From Ferdinandcohnia sp047238305 (GTDB taxonomy: Bacteria; Bacillota; Bacilli; Bacillales; Bacillaceae_L): a stretch of DNA of 64,000 bases. A program made the translations under genes and the position numbers. The DNA is taken from positions 4,588,001 through 4,652,000 of the forward strand of contig NZ_JBDFMO010000001.1 of NCBI RefSeq assembly GCF_047238305.1. The letters are read 5' to 3'. Every line of letters starts with the position of its first letter. The stretch's first letter is position 1. Shown here piece by piece: positions 7,898 to 16,774 of the stretch. The notes below the pieces were generated by a model. It searched no databases. It was not told the origin of the DNA and worked only from the letters and a program-made list of their open reading frames with translations.

Positions 7898-8998
7898 TTA
7901 ATAGTAATCTTTCTCTGTTAACACGCTTTCCATTTCTAGTTTCGGGAATACGCGAGATAACTGTTGATAAATCGTTGTAAGCGGCTTTCTTTGAGCCTCA
8001 TATTTTTGCAATGCTTCCGGAATCGTTTCTGATTCACGAATGGCGACAGCTAATGCACCTGCATCTTGTAGTGCAGCATTTGCACCTTGCCCAATATTGT
8101 GAAGCATCGCATGTGCTGCATCCCCAATTAGTGTTACACAATTTGTACTCCAGCGTTCAAGTGGCTCAATATCATATAACGCACGACACGTGAAATCTTC
8201 GAGAGTTAGGTTTTCCACAATTTGAATCATTGCTGGACTAAAATTCTTTACCGAATCTAGTATTTGTTGTTTTGTTACAACAGGTTTTGGACTAGAATCT
8301 GTTGATGGTGCCGTTATATCAAGGGATACTTGTTTACGAAGCTGTAAAGGCAAGAAATAAACTTGGACATCGCCTTCAATCGCAATCCGAAGGTTATTAT
8401 CTTTTGAAACCCAACCAAAGGTTTGTTCTTCACTGACTAGTAGACGATAGGCATGATAGCCAGAATAAACAGGCTTACTTTCACCAAAAATTTTATCTCG
8501 AACAACCGAACGGATCCCATCTGCACCAATGACTAAGTCTGCTTCAACAGAATGACCATTTTCGAAATGAACTTCAACATGATCCTCATGGTGAATAATC
8601 GATGAACAACGATGTCTCAAATGAACCTGTTCAGACGGTAATTGGGCAATTAATGTATCTAAAAGGTCCGCACGATGAACGAATCGTGTATATCGTTCAT
8701 TTTGATTTTCTGACATCGCTGGCCATCTTTCCTTACTATGTGTTTCACCTGCACCAGTTAAAATTTCCATATAGTCACTATGTGTTGTTACTTTTTCAAG
8801 ATCCTCATATGCTCCCCATTCTTTGAAATAATTGATTGTTGGTGGGCGTAATCCGATACCGGCACCAACCTCTTTTAGCTCTGGTGCTTGCTCATATACA
8901 TCGGCACGAATTCCTTCTTTTTGTAAGGCAACTGCAGCCGCTGCACCACCGATACCGCCTCCAATAATGACTACTCGTAATTCAGATTTTGATTTCAT
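7898..8998 (-). CDS. FAD-dependent aromatic monooxygenase (salicylate hydroxylase-like)
   Basis: A 366-residue flavoprotein monooxygenase of the p-hydroxybenzoate/salicylate hydroxylase class. Landmarks are the dinucleotide-binding GGGIGG at the N-terminus (about residues 13-18), the DG motif ADLVIGADGIRS in the middle and the GDAAHAM motif near residue 290. Such enzymes use NAD(P)H and O2 to hydroxylate, sometimes with decarboxylation, an aromatic or N-heteroaromatic acid. The C-terminus is short. A cre-like CcpA box lies about 120 bases upstream (9120-9133), and a 255-base gap separates it from the GntR gene, so it may have its own promoter. The substrate is unknown. Confidence 0.88.
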   Translation of the reverse strand: MKSKSELRVVIIGGGIGGAAAAVALQKEGIRADVYEQAPELKEVGAGIGLRPPTINYFKEWGAYEDLEKVTTHSDYMEILTGAGETHSKERWPAMSENQNERYTRFVHRADLLDTLIAQLPSEQVHLRHRCSSIIHHEDHVEVHFENGHSVEADLVIGADGIRSVVRDKIFGESKPVYSGYHAYRLLVSEEQTFGWVSKDNNLRIAIEGDVQVYFLPLQLRKQVSLDITAPSTDSSPKPVVTKQQILDSVKNFSPAMIQIVENLTLEDFTCRALYDIEPLERWSTNCVTLIGDAAHAMLHNIGQGANAALQDAGALAVAIRESETIPEALQKYEAQRKPLTTIYQQLSRVFPKLEMESVLTEKDYY

Positions 8999-9119
8999 AT
9001 AAATTCCCTCCTATTTCCGAATAATTTTTCCACTAAAAAGTTTTATGCGATAAACGAAAAGACACCGCTATCTTGATGGAAATATAAATTGAGTTACGAG
9101 TATCATTACAAATTCATTA

Positions 9120-9133
9120 TGTAAGCGGTTAAA
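9120..9133. promoter_or_regulatory. Candidate cre box (CcpA site) upstream of the monooxygenase
   Basis: TGTAAGCGGTTAAA matches the cre consensus TGWAANCGNTNWCA at 13 of 14 positions. It lies in the 255-base gap upstream of the monooxygenase-esterase pair. One motif of this kind can occur by chance, but two further 13/14 matches sit upstream of other catabolic operons in this window. Confidence 0.45.
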
Positions 9134-9186
9134 TTTTTCGTTTAGTAACAACATCGTTTCTGTTGAGTTTGTAGTAAGTGAAAATG

Positions 9187-9230
9187 TGCCAATAGATTAA
9201 TAGAAAATAAAAGCAATGATGTCTATTGGC
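9187..9230. other. Inverted repeat downstream of the GntR gene
   Basis: GCCAATAGA and TCTATTGGC form a perfect 9-bp inverted repeat with a 26-base AT-rich loop, just past the end of the GntR gene on the minus strand. There is no strong T-tract, so it may be a weak terminator or a regulator site. Confidence 0.4.
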
Positions 9231-9253
9231 AACACTTAATTTATAGCCATTTT

Positions 9254-10003
9254 TTAACGATTCACTGTAAAAGAAAACTTGTAGTCGTCAGCTATATTTA
9301 CAGCTTTCCTCCAGCCAACAAGTTGATTATTTCGGGTGTATAATTTCGTTTCCATTACTAGAACAGGATCTCCAGTGTCAAACCCTAAGATTTTGGCCGC
9401 TTCTTCTTTCGCTGCGGATGCATAAATTTGATGATCACCGCGAGAGATTGAGATACCTAGCTCACTTTCGAGTAATTCGAAAACACTTTCCACTTGTTTG
9501 AGTTCCCGAATCGTTGGATTAAAATCTTCTGGAACATCCAAATAGGTTTGTGTCCAAGCAAGAGGTCGCTTGTCTAAAAGGATCAAACGTGAGACTCGTA
9601 AAACTTTCTCATCTCCATTTAGACGGAGGATTTCGCATAAATCTTCAGTCGGTACCACTCTGTCAATTCCTAAAATTTTTGAACGAACATCCGCACCTTG
9701 CTGACGAAGGTAGCTAACCAAACCTCCTAATTGTAAATTTGGTGGATGAACCGGTAATTCTTGAACAGGAAAAGTTCCTTTAGAACGTTCTCGATAGACA
9801 TACCCCTCATCTGCAAGCTCTTTTAACGCTTGACGTACTGGAGCCCGACTCACATGAAATCGGCGAACAAGTTCTCCCTCTGTAATAAAAGGACTTCCAA
9901 CCTCACTATCCTGTAGCTCATCAATTAGGATTTCTTTAATCTGTTTGTATAGTGGAATGGGTGAATTCCGATCAATTACGTTTCTTTTCATTACTTTTCT
10001 CAT
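9254..10003 (-). CDS. GntR-family regulator with UTRA domain (HutC type)
   Basis: A 249-residue repressor. The N-terminal winged helix-turn-helix (about residues 10-80, with PLYKQIKEILIDEL, FHVSRAPVRQALKELADEGYVYRERSKGTF) is followed by a UTRA ligand-binding domain. The ATG overlaps the CoA-transferase stop (ATGA) and has AGGAG 9 bases upstream, so the regulator is translated from the catabolic operon itself and probably senses a pathway intermediate. It is not the usual separate divergent regulator. Its operator is not evident; a near-palindrome at 18002-18018 by the operon promoter is one candidate. Confidence 0.9.
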   Translation of the reverse strand: MRKVMKRNVIDRNSPIPLYKQIKEILIDELQDSEVGSPFITEGELVRRFHVSRAPVRQALKELADEGYVYRERSKGTFPVQELPVHPPNLQLGGLVSYLRQQGADVRSKILGIDRVVPTEDLCEILRLNGDEKVLRVSRLILLDKRPLAWTQTYLDVPEDFNPTIRELKQVESVFELLESELGISISRGDHQIYASAAKEEAAKILGFDTGDPVLVMETKLYTRNNQLVGWRKAVNIADDYKFSFTVNR

Positions 10004-10692
10004 TCTTGTACTCCTAGAATAGTAGTTTCTTCTTGATAGGACTCTGACAGTTTGAGTGGTGCTGCGGTATTTTTTTGAACATATTCAAAAGTTACGTCAG
10101 GCGCCAGTTCTTTTACGACAAGTCCCTGCTCCGTCACATCAATGATTGCTAGATTTGTATAAATACGATTCACACAATTGATCGCTGTAAGTGGATACGT
10201 ACAATCCTCTACAATTTTTGGCTCACCTTTATTTGTCGTATGCTGCATAAAAAGGAAAACTCGCTTACTACCAACGGTTAAGTCCATTGCTCCCCCAACA
10301 CGACCAAGTGGATCTTTTGGAAGTTTCCAACTTGCGAGATCCCCATATTGGGAAACTTGGAAGGCACCAAGAACAGCTGCATCAAGATGGCCACCACGAA
10401 TCATGGCAAATGAATCTGCTTGTGAAAAATACGAACCACCTGGCATAAGAGTAATAGGTTCCTTACCTGCATTTACAAGATCCATATCTTCTTCGCCAGG
10501 TAAAGGTTTCGGTCCTAATCCAAGAAGCCCATTCTCACTGTGTAAAATGATTTCACGACCTTCTGGAATATAATCCGCTACTAAAGTAGGTAATCCAATC
10601 CCCAGGTTTACAAACCAACCATCTTCAAGGTCCAGAGCTACGCGAGCAGCCAGTTCTGGCATCGACCATCCGACTTTTTTATCATTACTCAT
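10000..10692 (-). CDS. 3-oxoacid CoA-transferase, subunit B
   Basis: A 230-residue beta subunit of a family I CoA transferase (ScoB/AtoA/PcaJ/CatJ group). The catalytic motif SENGLLG is present with Glu53, which forms the CoA thioester intermediate. With the A subunit it should move CoA from succinyl-CoA or acetyl-CoA onto an organic or 3-oxo acid. It overlaps the A subunit by 8 bases and the GntR gene by 4, so this is a tightly coupled operon. Subunit identity is clear; the substrate (acetoacetate, oxoadipate or another) is not. Confidence 0.92.
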   Translation of the reverse strand: MSNDKKVGWSMPELAARVALDLEDGWFVNLGIGLPTLVADYIPEGREIILHSENGLLGLGPKPLPGEEDMDLVNAGKEPITLMPGGSYFSQADSFAMIRGGHLDAAVLGAFQVSQYGDLASWKLPKDPLGRVGGAMDLTVGSKRVFLFMQHTTNKGEPKIVEDCTYPLTAINCVNRIYTNLAIIDVTEQGLVVKELAPDVTFEYVQKNTAAPLKLSESYQEETTILGVQE

Positions 10693-11380
10693 TCACTAGT
10701 ACCCTCCCCTCATGTTGCGATTCAACTTGGACTAAGCGATGGACAAAAACACTCGGAGTTACAATTGCTTCCGGATCGATTTCGCCTACTTCTACAATTT
10801 CGTTCACTTCAGCGATCGTGATTTTTGCTGCTGTTGCCATTACTGGGTTAAAGTTACGTTGTGTTTTACGGTAAATCAGGTTACCCCAACGGTCTGCTTT
10901 GTCACCTTTAATAAAGGCAAAATCGCCTTTTATCGCACGCTCCATTACATACAAACGGCCATCAAAATCCTGTGTTGGTTTACCTTCACCTAGTTCAGTG
11001 TTCACTGCTGTTGCAGTGTAGAAGGCTGGGATACCAGCTCCACCTGCACGGATTCGCTCAGCCAAGGTACCCTGTGGAGCGATTTCTAACTCGATTTCTC
11101 CTTTTTCAAGGCGTTTAATGAGGTCATCCGCATGTGGACCTACTGGGAAGGAGCATATAATCTTTTTCACTTGATTATTACTGATGAGTGCTGCAACCCC
11201 GTCACTAACGGCTCCAATATTATTAGACACAACCGTAAGATTTTTTGCGCCCTGTTCAACAAGTGCTGCGATGAGCTGTGATGGAAGTCCACTTCCACCA
11301 AATCCCCCAACAAGCAAGGTTGCTCCATCATGGATATCGGCAACCGCTTGCTTAAAAGTGTCAAACTTTTTCTGGATCAT
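10685..11380 (-). CDS. 3-oxoacid CoA-transferase, subunit A
   Basis: A 231-residue alpha subunit of the family I CoA transferase (ScoA/AtoD group), with the CoA-binding glycine loop GGFGGSGLP near residue 25 and the family stretch RIRAGGAGIPAFYT. The gene starts 17 bases after the metallo-beta-lactamase gene, with a run of G residues (GAAAGGGGGAAA) as ribosome site, and overlaps subunit B. It sits in the middle of a catabolic operon that also encodes a thiolase-like protein, so the pathway probably passes through CoA thioesters. Confidence 0.92.
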   Translation of the reverse strand: MIQKKFDTFKQAVADIHDGATLLVGGFGGSGLPSQLIAALVEQGAKNLTVVSNNIGAVSDGVAALISNNQVKKIICSFPVGPHADDLIKRLEKGEIELEIAPQGTLAERIRAGGAGIPAFYTATAVNTELGEGKPTQDFDGRLYVMERAIKGDFAFIKGDKADRWGNLIYRKTQRNFNPVMATAAKITIAEVNEIVEVGEIDPEAIVTPSVFVHRLVQVESQHEGRVLVNE

Positions 11381-11397
11381 TTAGAATTTCCCCCTTT

Positions 11398-12336
11398 CTA
11401 GTTCTCAGTTAGTTCTTTCTGATAGCCAATCATCGTCACAAAAAACGCACATGGCAGATTTCGTGGGTCACCGGTATACCCAATTTCCTCCGCAATTGAC
11501 CCGAATGGTCCATATAACCCATCACTATTTGTAGGTTTCTTTTTATTTTCCAATAGATGACGCTTTACGATTTCTGCTAACTTCGCATCCATTTCGAGGC
11601 TTTCATGTAGCGCAATGGTAACTGCCTCTCCTTCAAGTTGCGCACTGACAACCTCGCTTTTTTTATTTCTGAACGGATGCCCTAAATACAAACGCTTAGG
11701 ACGAACCACATGAAGAAGATGCTGTACACTTTTTCGATAAAGCACTGGATTTTCGATAGTAGGAATCCCACTTCGTTCCCCACCGAACATTTGGACTGCA
11801 TCCGCAGCAAAAGCACAATCAAGTCCATCTAGAACATAGGTAACGGAACCGAGTGAATGCCCTGGTGTTTCAACTACAGTAATCGATACGTTCCCACCTA
11901 GAGAAATTTTATCGCCATCAACCACTTCAAGTGTGGGTTCCAAATCTTCGCCAATATCATTCAACATCATCGAGATATGCTTTTCATGCAATTCTTGATC
12001 AACATATTTACCTTGAAGCTGTTTGTAATCTGTTATATGTGTAGTACGATTGCGCAGGAGGTCAGCATCCTTTTTCGGAATAACCACTTCTGCCCGCTGG
12101 CCTGTCTTTTCCCAAACCGCCCTTGCTCCACCTAGATGATCTACATGTCCATGGGTTAAAAGAATCCACCGGATATCTTCCATCTTCACTCCATGTTCTG
12201 CTAACGCTGGTTCAATCGCATGAACAGCCGATGAAGCGACGCCCGTATCAACTAAGGCAGGTTCTGGGGCATCAATATAATAGGCAAAAGCGGCAATGGG
12301 ACCAAATTTACATTCAATTGGAATAATTTTTACCAT
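11398..12336 (-). CDS. Metallo-beta-lactamase-fold hydrolase
   Basis: A 312-residue metallohydrolase. The motif THGHVDHLGG (HxHxDH) gives the dinuclear metal site, with PGHSLGS, an Asp in AADAVQM and a late His in YLGHPF completing it. The ATG at 12336 was chosen over an upstream start at 12381 because GGGGTGGG precedes it and it avoids overlap with the CocE gene. Family relatives are lactonases, glyoxalase II and thioesterases. In this context a lactone or CoA-thioester hydrolase is plausible, but the substrate cannot be read. Confidence 0.88.
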   Translation of the reverse strand: MVKIIPIECKFGPIAAFAYYIDAPEPALVDTGVASSAVHAIEPALAEHGVKMEDIRWILLTHGHVDHLGGARAVWEKTGQRAEVVIPKKDADLLRNRTTHITDYKQLQGKYVDQELHEKHISMMLNDIGEDLEPTLEVVDGDKISLGGNVSITVVETPGHSLGSVTYVLDGLDCAFAADAVQMFGGERSGIPTIENPVLYRKSVQHLLHVVRPKRLYLGHPFRNKKSEVVSAQLEGEAVTIALHESLEMDAKLAEIVKRHLLENKKKPTNSDGLYGPFGSIAEEIGYTGDPRNLPCAFFVTMIGYQKELTEN

Positions 12337-12361
12337 TTTCCCACCCCTGAAATCAGTATTT

Positions 12362-14065
12362 TTATTGATTCGTAATGTCAAAATTTTTAGGGATTACTGG
12401 TAAAACAAGTCGTGATGGATGATCTGCATCCCGATAGATTTTATGCATGGTTGCACGTCCACTCGGTAAGTGGTAGCTATCAGGTGGTAATAATTTTGCA
12501 TCCTCTCCATCAAGTGGTTCGTTACATGCAAGCTCCAATTCCACTCGATGTCCTGGCTTAATTAAAAATGAGAATGGATATAGACGAATCGCATACTCAA
12601 TAATTTCACCCGGTGGTACAGGAATTGCTCGAGTATGTGGATGCCACGGTTCACCGTATGTTGATTTGTCTTCATCTAATTCGCGATGAGATGCCTTTAA
12701 ATAACCTGATGTCATTAGGGTACGTTTACCATTTGGGTCAACATCATAAAGCTTCGCAATAAAGTTCGTATCGTCCGTATCAATTTCTGCAAAAAGATAT
12801 AATGCACCTGTACCAGTCATTTCGACCGCTTCACGGAATTTATCCGTTGACCATTTCAGATTTTGTGATTTTGTTGTTACCGTTAAAGGTGCTTGATAGA
12901 AACCATCAGGATGTGCATACTCAGATGTTAATGGTTCGCGTTTCTCACTAATTTTATGACGAGGACGCAAGTAGAAATCTTTATGTTCTATATTTGGTAA
13001 TGGCCATTGTTTCTCTTTGCGCCATTTATAAGAACCTTCTACTGAGAATTGGACAGTTGGTTCGTCCATGATACCTGTATCAATTCCTTTTAACCAATAA
13101 TCGTACCATCGGAACATTTCGTCATGACATTCATGGAATGGTCTTTCTAACATTGGTGGAAGTGCTTGAATGTCTAGCTTTTTCACGCCTTGTACACGGT
13201 GGAAGCATTCGATTGTTCCCTCCACATTCCAGCCGCGTCCCCATTTTGCTTGGAAGTAAACAGGTATATCTACTTTATGGGCCACATCAATTGCGCTATC
13301 TTTTTGCCAGAATGGACCATCCAATGGATTTAATAAATAATCCATCCACAACTCATGTCGGTCTTGGTAATGTAAAAGGTGAACAAAATCCGACCAGTGT
13401 GCAATATCTGGATCCTTTAAGCGCTCTTCGGTCATGCGCTGTAGCTCTTCTGGTGAATATACTTTTGAGCTCTTACTCGATACATGATTGAACGCATTTC
13501 CACTGTCACCTCCGCGTCCTTCACGAGATGCGCGTGGCATTAACCACATAATTCCACCGTGATAGCAAAGCTCATAGAGATCGAAGTGGCCACCATTGAC
13601 AAATATGGCCTTTAAGTGTGGTGGCTTTTCGGCTGCACCTAAAATTTGAACAGACGCAAAATAGGAAATACCAATCATCCCAACATTGCCATCACACCAA
13701 TCTTGCTCGGCCATCCATTCTACAATGTCATATATATCTTTTCCGTCACCATGACCACCAGAATTGTAGTTCCCACACATTTCACCTTCAGAGTGACCAG
13801 TACCACGAACGTCAGCGATAATATGTGCATAACCATTTTCAACAACAACTCGGATATCTCCTGCCTCGATTGCGCCATTCCATAGATGACTTGGACGTGC
13901 TTGAGGAGGTAATGTCAACGCTTGTGCCTGAAGTTCTTTTCCATATGGGCTAAGAGCAAGTAACGCAGGTACTTTTTCTACACCATCCGGAAGGTAAATA
14001 TCCGCTGCAATATGTACACCATCACGCATGGGAATACGTACATTCTTATTAATTATCATGTTCAT
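12362..14065 (-). CDS. CocE/NonD family hydrolase (X-Pro dipeptidyl-peptidase-like)
   Basis: A 567-residue alpha/beta hydrolase with a C-terminal jelly-roll domain, like cocaine esterase and X-Pro dipeptidyl-peptidases. The nucleophile sits in GISYFAS (Ser134), in place of the usual GxSYxG; the oxyanion Tyr is in LSPYGKE (about residue 41), and VRGTGHSEG is characteristic of the family. No signal peptide, so cytoplasmic. The last Gly of the elbow is replaced by Ala, a tolerated variation. The start is an ATG after GGGGAGAGA. It probably hydrolyses an ester or amide entering through the neighbouring MFS importer. Confidence 0.88.
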   Translation of the reverse strand: MNMIINKNVRIPMRDGVHIAADIYLPDGVEKVPALLALSPYGKELQAQALTLPPQARPSHLWNGAIEAGDIRVVVENGYAHIIADVRGTGHSEGEMCGNYNSGGHGDGKDIYDIVEWMAEQDWCDGNVGMIGISYFASVQILGAAEKPPHLKAIFVNGGHFDLYELCYHGGIMWLMPRASREGRGGDSGNAFNHVSSKSSKVYSPEELQRMTEERLKDPDIAHWSDFVHLLHYQDRHELWMDYLLNPLDGPFWQKDSAIDVAHKVDIPVYFQAKWGRGWNVEGTIECFHRVQGVKKLDIQALPPMLERPFHECHDEMFRWYDYWLKGIDTGIMDEPTVQFSVEGSYKWRKEKQWPLPNIEHKDFYLRPRHKISEKREPLTSEYAHPDGFYQAPLTVTTKSQNLKWSTDKFREAVEMTGTGALYLFAEIDTDDTNFIAKLYDVDPNGKRTLMTSGYLKASHRELDEDKSTYGEPWHPHTRAIPVPPGEIIEYAIRLYPFSFLIKPGHRVELELACNEPLDGEDAKLLPPDSYHLPSGRATMHKIYRDADHPSRLVLPVIPKNFDITNQ

Positions 14066-14119
14066 TCTCTCCCCTTACGTTTTTTTAGTAATATAAATTT
14101 TTACTAGATTGTTAGGTTT

Positions 14120-14530
14120 TTAAACAGGAGTAAAACATGGAACAAATGGTCCTGGATGAGCGTCGTCTCCACTTTGTTTGAACACAACTTTTACCCGTTG
14201 ATTAATCTGAAGTGAATCTAAGTCGCAATCCACAAAATTGGTCATAACTCTTGGACCTTCATCCAGTTCAACGAAGCCGATAGCATACGGAACACCTCTG
14301 CGCATGACACTGTATGTATAAATGGTTCCAGTCCCTTTCGCTTCTTTCCAGGTTGTTTTTTCACTTTGACAATAAGGACATACTAAACGTGGATAAAAAT
14401 GATATTCCTTGCATTCGTCACAAAGTTTAATTAAGAGTTTTCCTTCTGAAGTGGCATCCCAAAATTCGTTAAGTTCCGGTTGAATCTCAGGAATCGCCAT
14501 TGTTCTAGATTGATACATCGTCGCCATCAT
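14120..14530 (-). CDS. Zn-ribbon/OB-fold protein (DUF35), partner of the thiolase
   Basis: A 136-residue protein with an N-terminal rubredoxin-like zinc ribbon (CDECKEYHFYPRLVCPYC, about residues 37-54) and a C-terminal OB fold that can bind acyl-CoA. Proteins of this family form complexes with thiolase-like partners or with acyl-CoA hydratases. It starts at the base next to the thiolase stop, so the two are coupled and probably form a complex. In known Ltp2-DUF35 pairs such a complex is a retro-aldolase instead of a condensing thiolase. Confidence 0.9.
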   Translation of the reverse strand: MMATMYQSRTMAIPEIQPELNEFWDATSEGKLLIKLCDECKEYHFYPRLVCPYCQSEKTTWKEAKGTGTIYTYSVMRRGVPYAIGFVELDEGPRVMTNFVDCDLDSLQINQRVKVVFKQSGDDAHPGPFVPCFTPV

Positions 14531-15694
14531 CTACACCCTCTCTAAGATAAGTGTTGCACTACCGTGACGACTTGCAAGTCCGCCACCAGTGCCATGAACT
14601 AATGCAATATCACAATTTCCCACCTGAACTTTTGGATGTGCTTCACTTCGTAGCTGACGTACAGCCTCTAACACTTTCACGATTCCGCCTCTACCCGCTG
14701 GATGATTGTTATTCAATCCGCCTCCGTCGGTATTAATCGGAAGCTTGCCGACTCCTGAAATTAGGTTTCCATCAGCAACAAACTTACCACCTTCGCCTTT
14801 TTTACAGAAACCTAAATCCTCAAGCTGCATCAACACCGTAATGGTAAAGCTGTCATAAATGGATGCATACTTGATATCTCCAGGTGTAATACCTGCCTCC
14901 TCGAACGCTTTTGGTCCAGACCATACTGCGCCAGAATAGGTAAGATCTACTTTGCCTCCATTTAACCCTTTAGGTGACTCACCACTGCCCATTACGCGAA
15001 TAAGAGGACGTTTTAAACTTTTCGCAATTTCGGGCTTCACGACAACTAAAGCACCACCACCATCACTAACAACACAGCAGTCTAATCGGTGTAAGGGATC
15101 GGCAATCATCGGTGATTCGAGAACATCCGCAACAGATACGACATCTCGAAGCATTGCATTTGGATTATATTGGGCATGATGTGACGCAGCGACCTTAACC
15201 CATGCTAACTGTTCACTCGTCGTTCCGTATTCATACATGTGTCGCATCGCCGCCATTGCGTATTCGTTCACGGCTGTTGGTCCATAAGGGAGTTCAAACG
15301 GCGCATCTGGAACATTTGCACCGACCACTTTTTGCTTCACACCACTTCTGCCTTCTGAACGTGGACGCCCTGCCATCGTAATCAATGCAACATTGCATTT
15401 ACCTGCAGCGATGGCCTCGGCAGCATGGGAAACATGAGCAATATAGGATGACCCGCCTATTTCTGTAGAATCTATATGGCGTACATTAAGTCCTAAATAT
15501 TCAGCCATAGACAAGGCGCCACCAGGGGCGTCCCCCGCACAAAAGTAGCCATCCACATCTGCAAATGAAAGTCCTGCATCCTCTAATGCTCCTTTTGCAC
15601 ATTCAGCGTGTAAAGCTGCAACAGATTTATCAGGTGCCTTGCGTGTCGGATGCTCGAATGCCCCGACAATATAGGCCATGCCTTTAATACTCAT
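14531..15694 (-). CDS. Thiolase-like protein (SCP-x/Ltp type), lacking catalytic cysteines
   Basis: A 387-residue thiolase-fold protein of the sterol-carrier/lipid-transfer group. The fold landmarks are present (DCCVVSDGGGALVV, NNNHPAGRGG, GTGGGLASRHG). The N-terminal nucleophile site reads STEIGGSSY (residues 76-84) with no Cys, and the C-terminal active-site Cys is replaced by His (ALVHGTGGG). Ordinary thiolysis therefore looks unlikely. In Ltp2 aldolases of steroid breakdown the Cys is also missing and the enzyme cleaves a C-C bond of a hydroxyacyl-CoA with a DUF35 partner. That is the best functional model here, by inference. Confidence 0.88.
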   Translation of the reverse strand: MSIKGMAYIVGAFEHPTRKAPDKSVAALHAECAKGALEDAGLSFADVDGYFCAGDAPGGALSMAEYLGLNVRHIDSTEIGGSSYIAHVSHAAEAIAAGKCNVALITMAGRPRSEGRSGVKQKVVGANVPDAPFELPYGPTAVNEYAMAAMRHMYEYGTTSEQLAWVKVAASHHAQYNPNAMLRDVVSVADVLESPMIADPLHRLDCCVVSDGGGALVVVKPEIAKSLKRPLIRVMGSGESPKGLNGGKVDLTYSGAVWSGPKAFEEAGITPGDIKYASIYDSFTITVLMQLEDLGFCKKGEGGKFVADGNLISGVGKLPINTDGGGLNNNHPAGRGGIVKVLEAVRQLRSEAHPKVQVGNCDIALVHGTGGGLASRHGSATLILERV

Positions 15695-15793
15695 TTTCAG
15701 TAACCTCCGCTAATCTAGTAAAAACCATTTATGGATTACATTCATTTGTAGAAAAAACTGTTGCTGAAACTATTAAAAACTTTCTTTTCTTGA

Positions 15794-16765
15794 TTAACGA
15801 GGATCTTGCATCGTTAAAATTTTTGCAGGATTATGGACTAGAAGCTGTTCAAATACTTCTTCACCTACACCCGCTTTACGAAGGTCCGGTAAAAATTCTT
15901 CAAACAGATAGTTGACTGAATGTCCTTTCAATCCTGGCCATCCAAGAGCACAGCAGTTTGCATCAGCTGAAATGAGAGCCCTACCTACAAAACCTTTTCC
16001 TAGGAAACGAAGGAAATGTTCAACACGTTCTTTTCGAGGACGTGACCAATAGGGGGCACCTTCCATCTCACTGTCATAGCCGATTGTATCGAAGCCAACC
16101 CAGCCACCAAGCTCTGCAATCAAACTATCGCGGTCTTCATCAAGGTAACCGCCATCATCTGCATGCCCCATTAGGACGCGATCAAGAGGTAAGCCTTCTT
16201 CATTAAAAATGGCGATTGCGGTTTCAGCATCTACGCATAAATGTGTAATAATCGGAACACCCGTTTTTAATGCTGCTCGAGCTGCTGCACGATAAATTCG
16301 TTTATCAAGTTCGCTTAATTTACCGCCTCGGCTTACACCTACTTTGATAGCGCCTGCCTTTGCGCTCGTACCATCAATACCAACTGTTACTTCATGAATG
16401 AACAAATCCGTTAGATACTCGATGGATTTGTTACGAAAATATGGTAAAGCGGAGTCCCCCGCTACAAAGCCGGTAACTGCAACAATATGTACGCCCGTTT
16501 TTCGTGAAAGGACTTGGAAATATTCAAGGTCACGCCCATTCCCAATCCCTGTGCAGTCGACAAATGTTTTACCACCATGTTCACGAAAGCGACGTAGCTT
16601 CTGAACAGTCACTTCAAATGCTTCCTCAGGCGCTTTCCACCATTGAGTATCTAAGTCACAGCCTGGTAGACCAAATCCAATATGCTCATGCATGGCGACG
16701 ATCCCTAAATCTTCTGTCGGGATTGTACCTAAAACTGTATTAACCTTCCCCATTAACTGATTCAC
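15794..16765 (-). CDS. Phosphotriesterase-family metallohydrolase (PTE-like lactonase)
   Basis: A 323-residue amidohydrolase-fold protein of the phosphotriesterase family. All metal ligands are visible: His26 and His28 (MHEHIGF), the carboxylated Lys141 (GAIKVGVSRG), His174 (ITHLC), His201 (MGHADDG) and Asp268 (SADAN). Most bacterial relatives hydrolyse lactones or carboxylic esters, not organophosphates. It follows a paralogue by 9 bases in the same operon. Ring opening of a lactone intermediate would suit the thiolase/CoA-transferase setting. Confidence 0.9.
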   Translation of the reverse strand: MNQLMGKVNTVLGTIPTEDLGIVAMHEHIGFGLPGCDLDTQWWKAPEEAFEVTVQKLRRFREHGGKTFVDCTGIGNGRDLEYFQVLSRKTGVHIVAVTGFVAGDSALPYFRNKSIEYLTDLFIHEVTVGIDGTSAKAGAIKVGVSRGGKLSELDKRIYRAAARAALKTGVPIITHLCVDAETAIAIFNEEGLPLDRVLMGHADDGGYLDEDRDSLIAELGGWVGFDTIGYDSEMEGAPYWSRPRKERVEHFLRFLGKGFVGRALISADANCCALGWPGLKGHSVNYLFEEFLPDLRKAGVGEEVFEQLLVHNPAKILTMQDPR

Positions 16766-16774
16766 TCCTCACCC

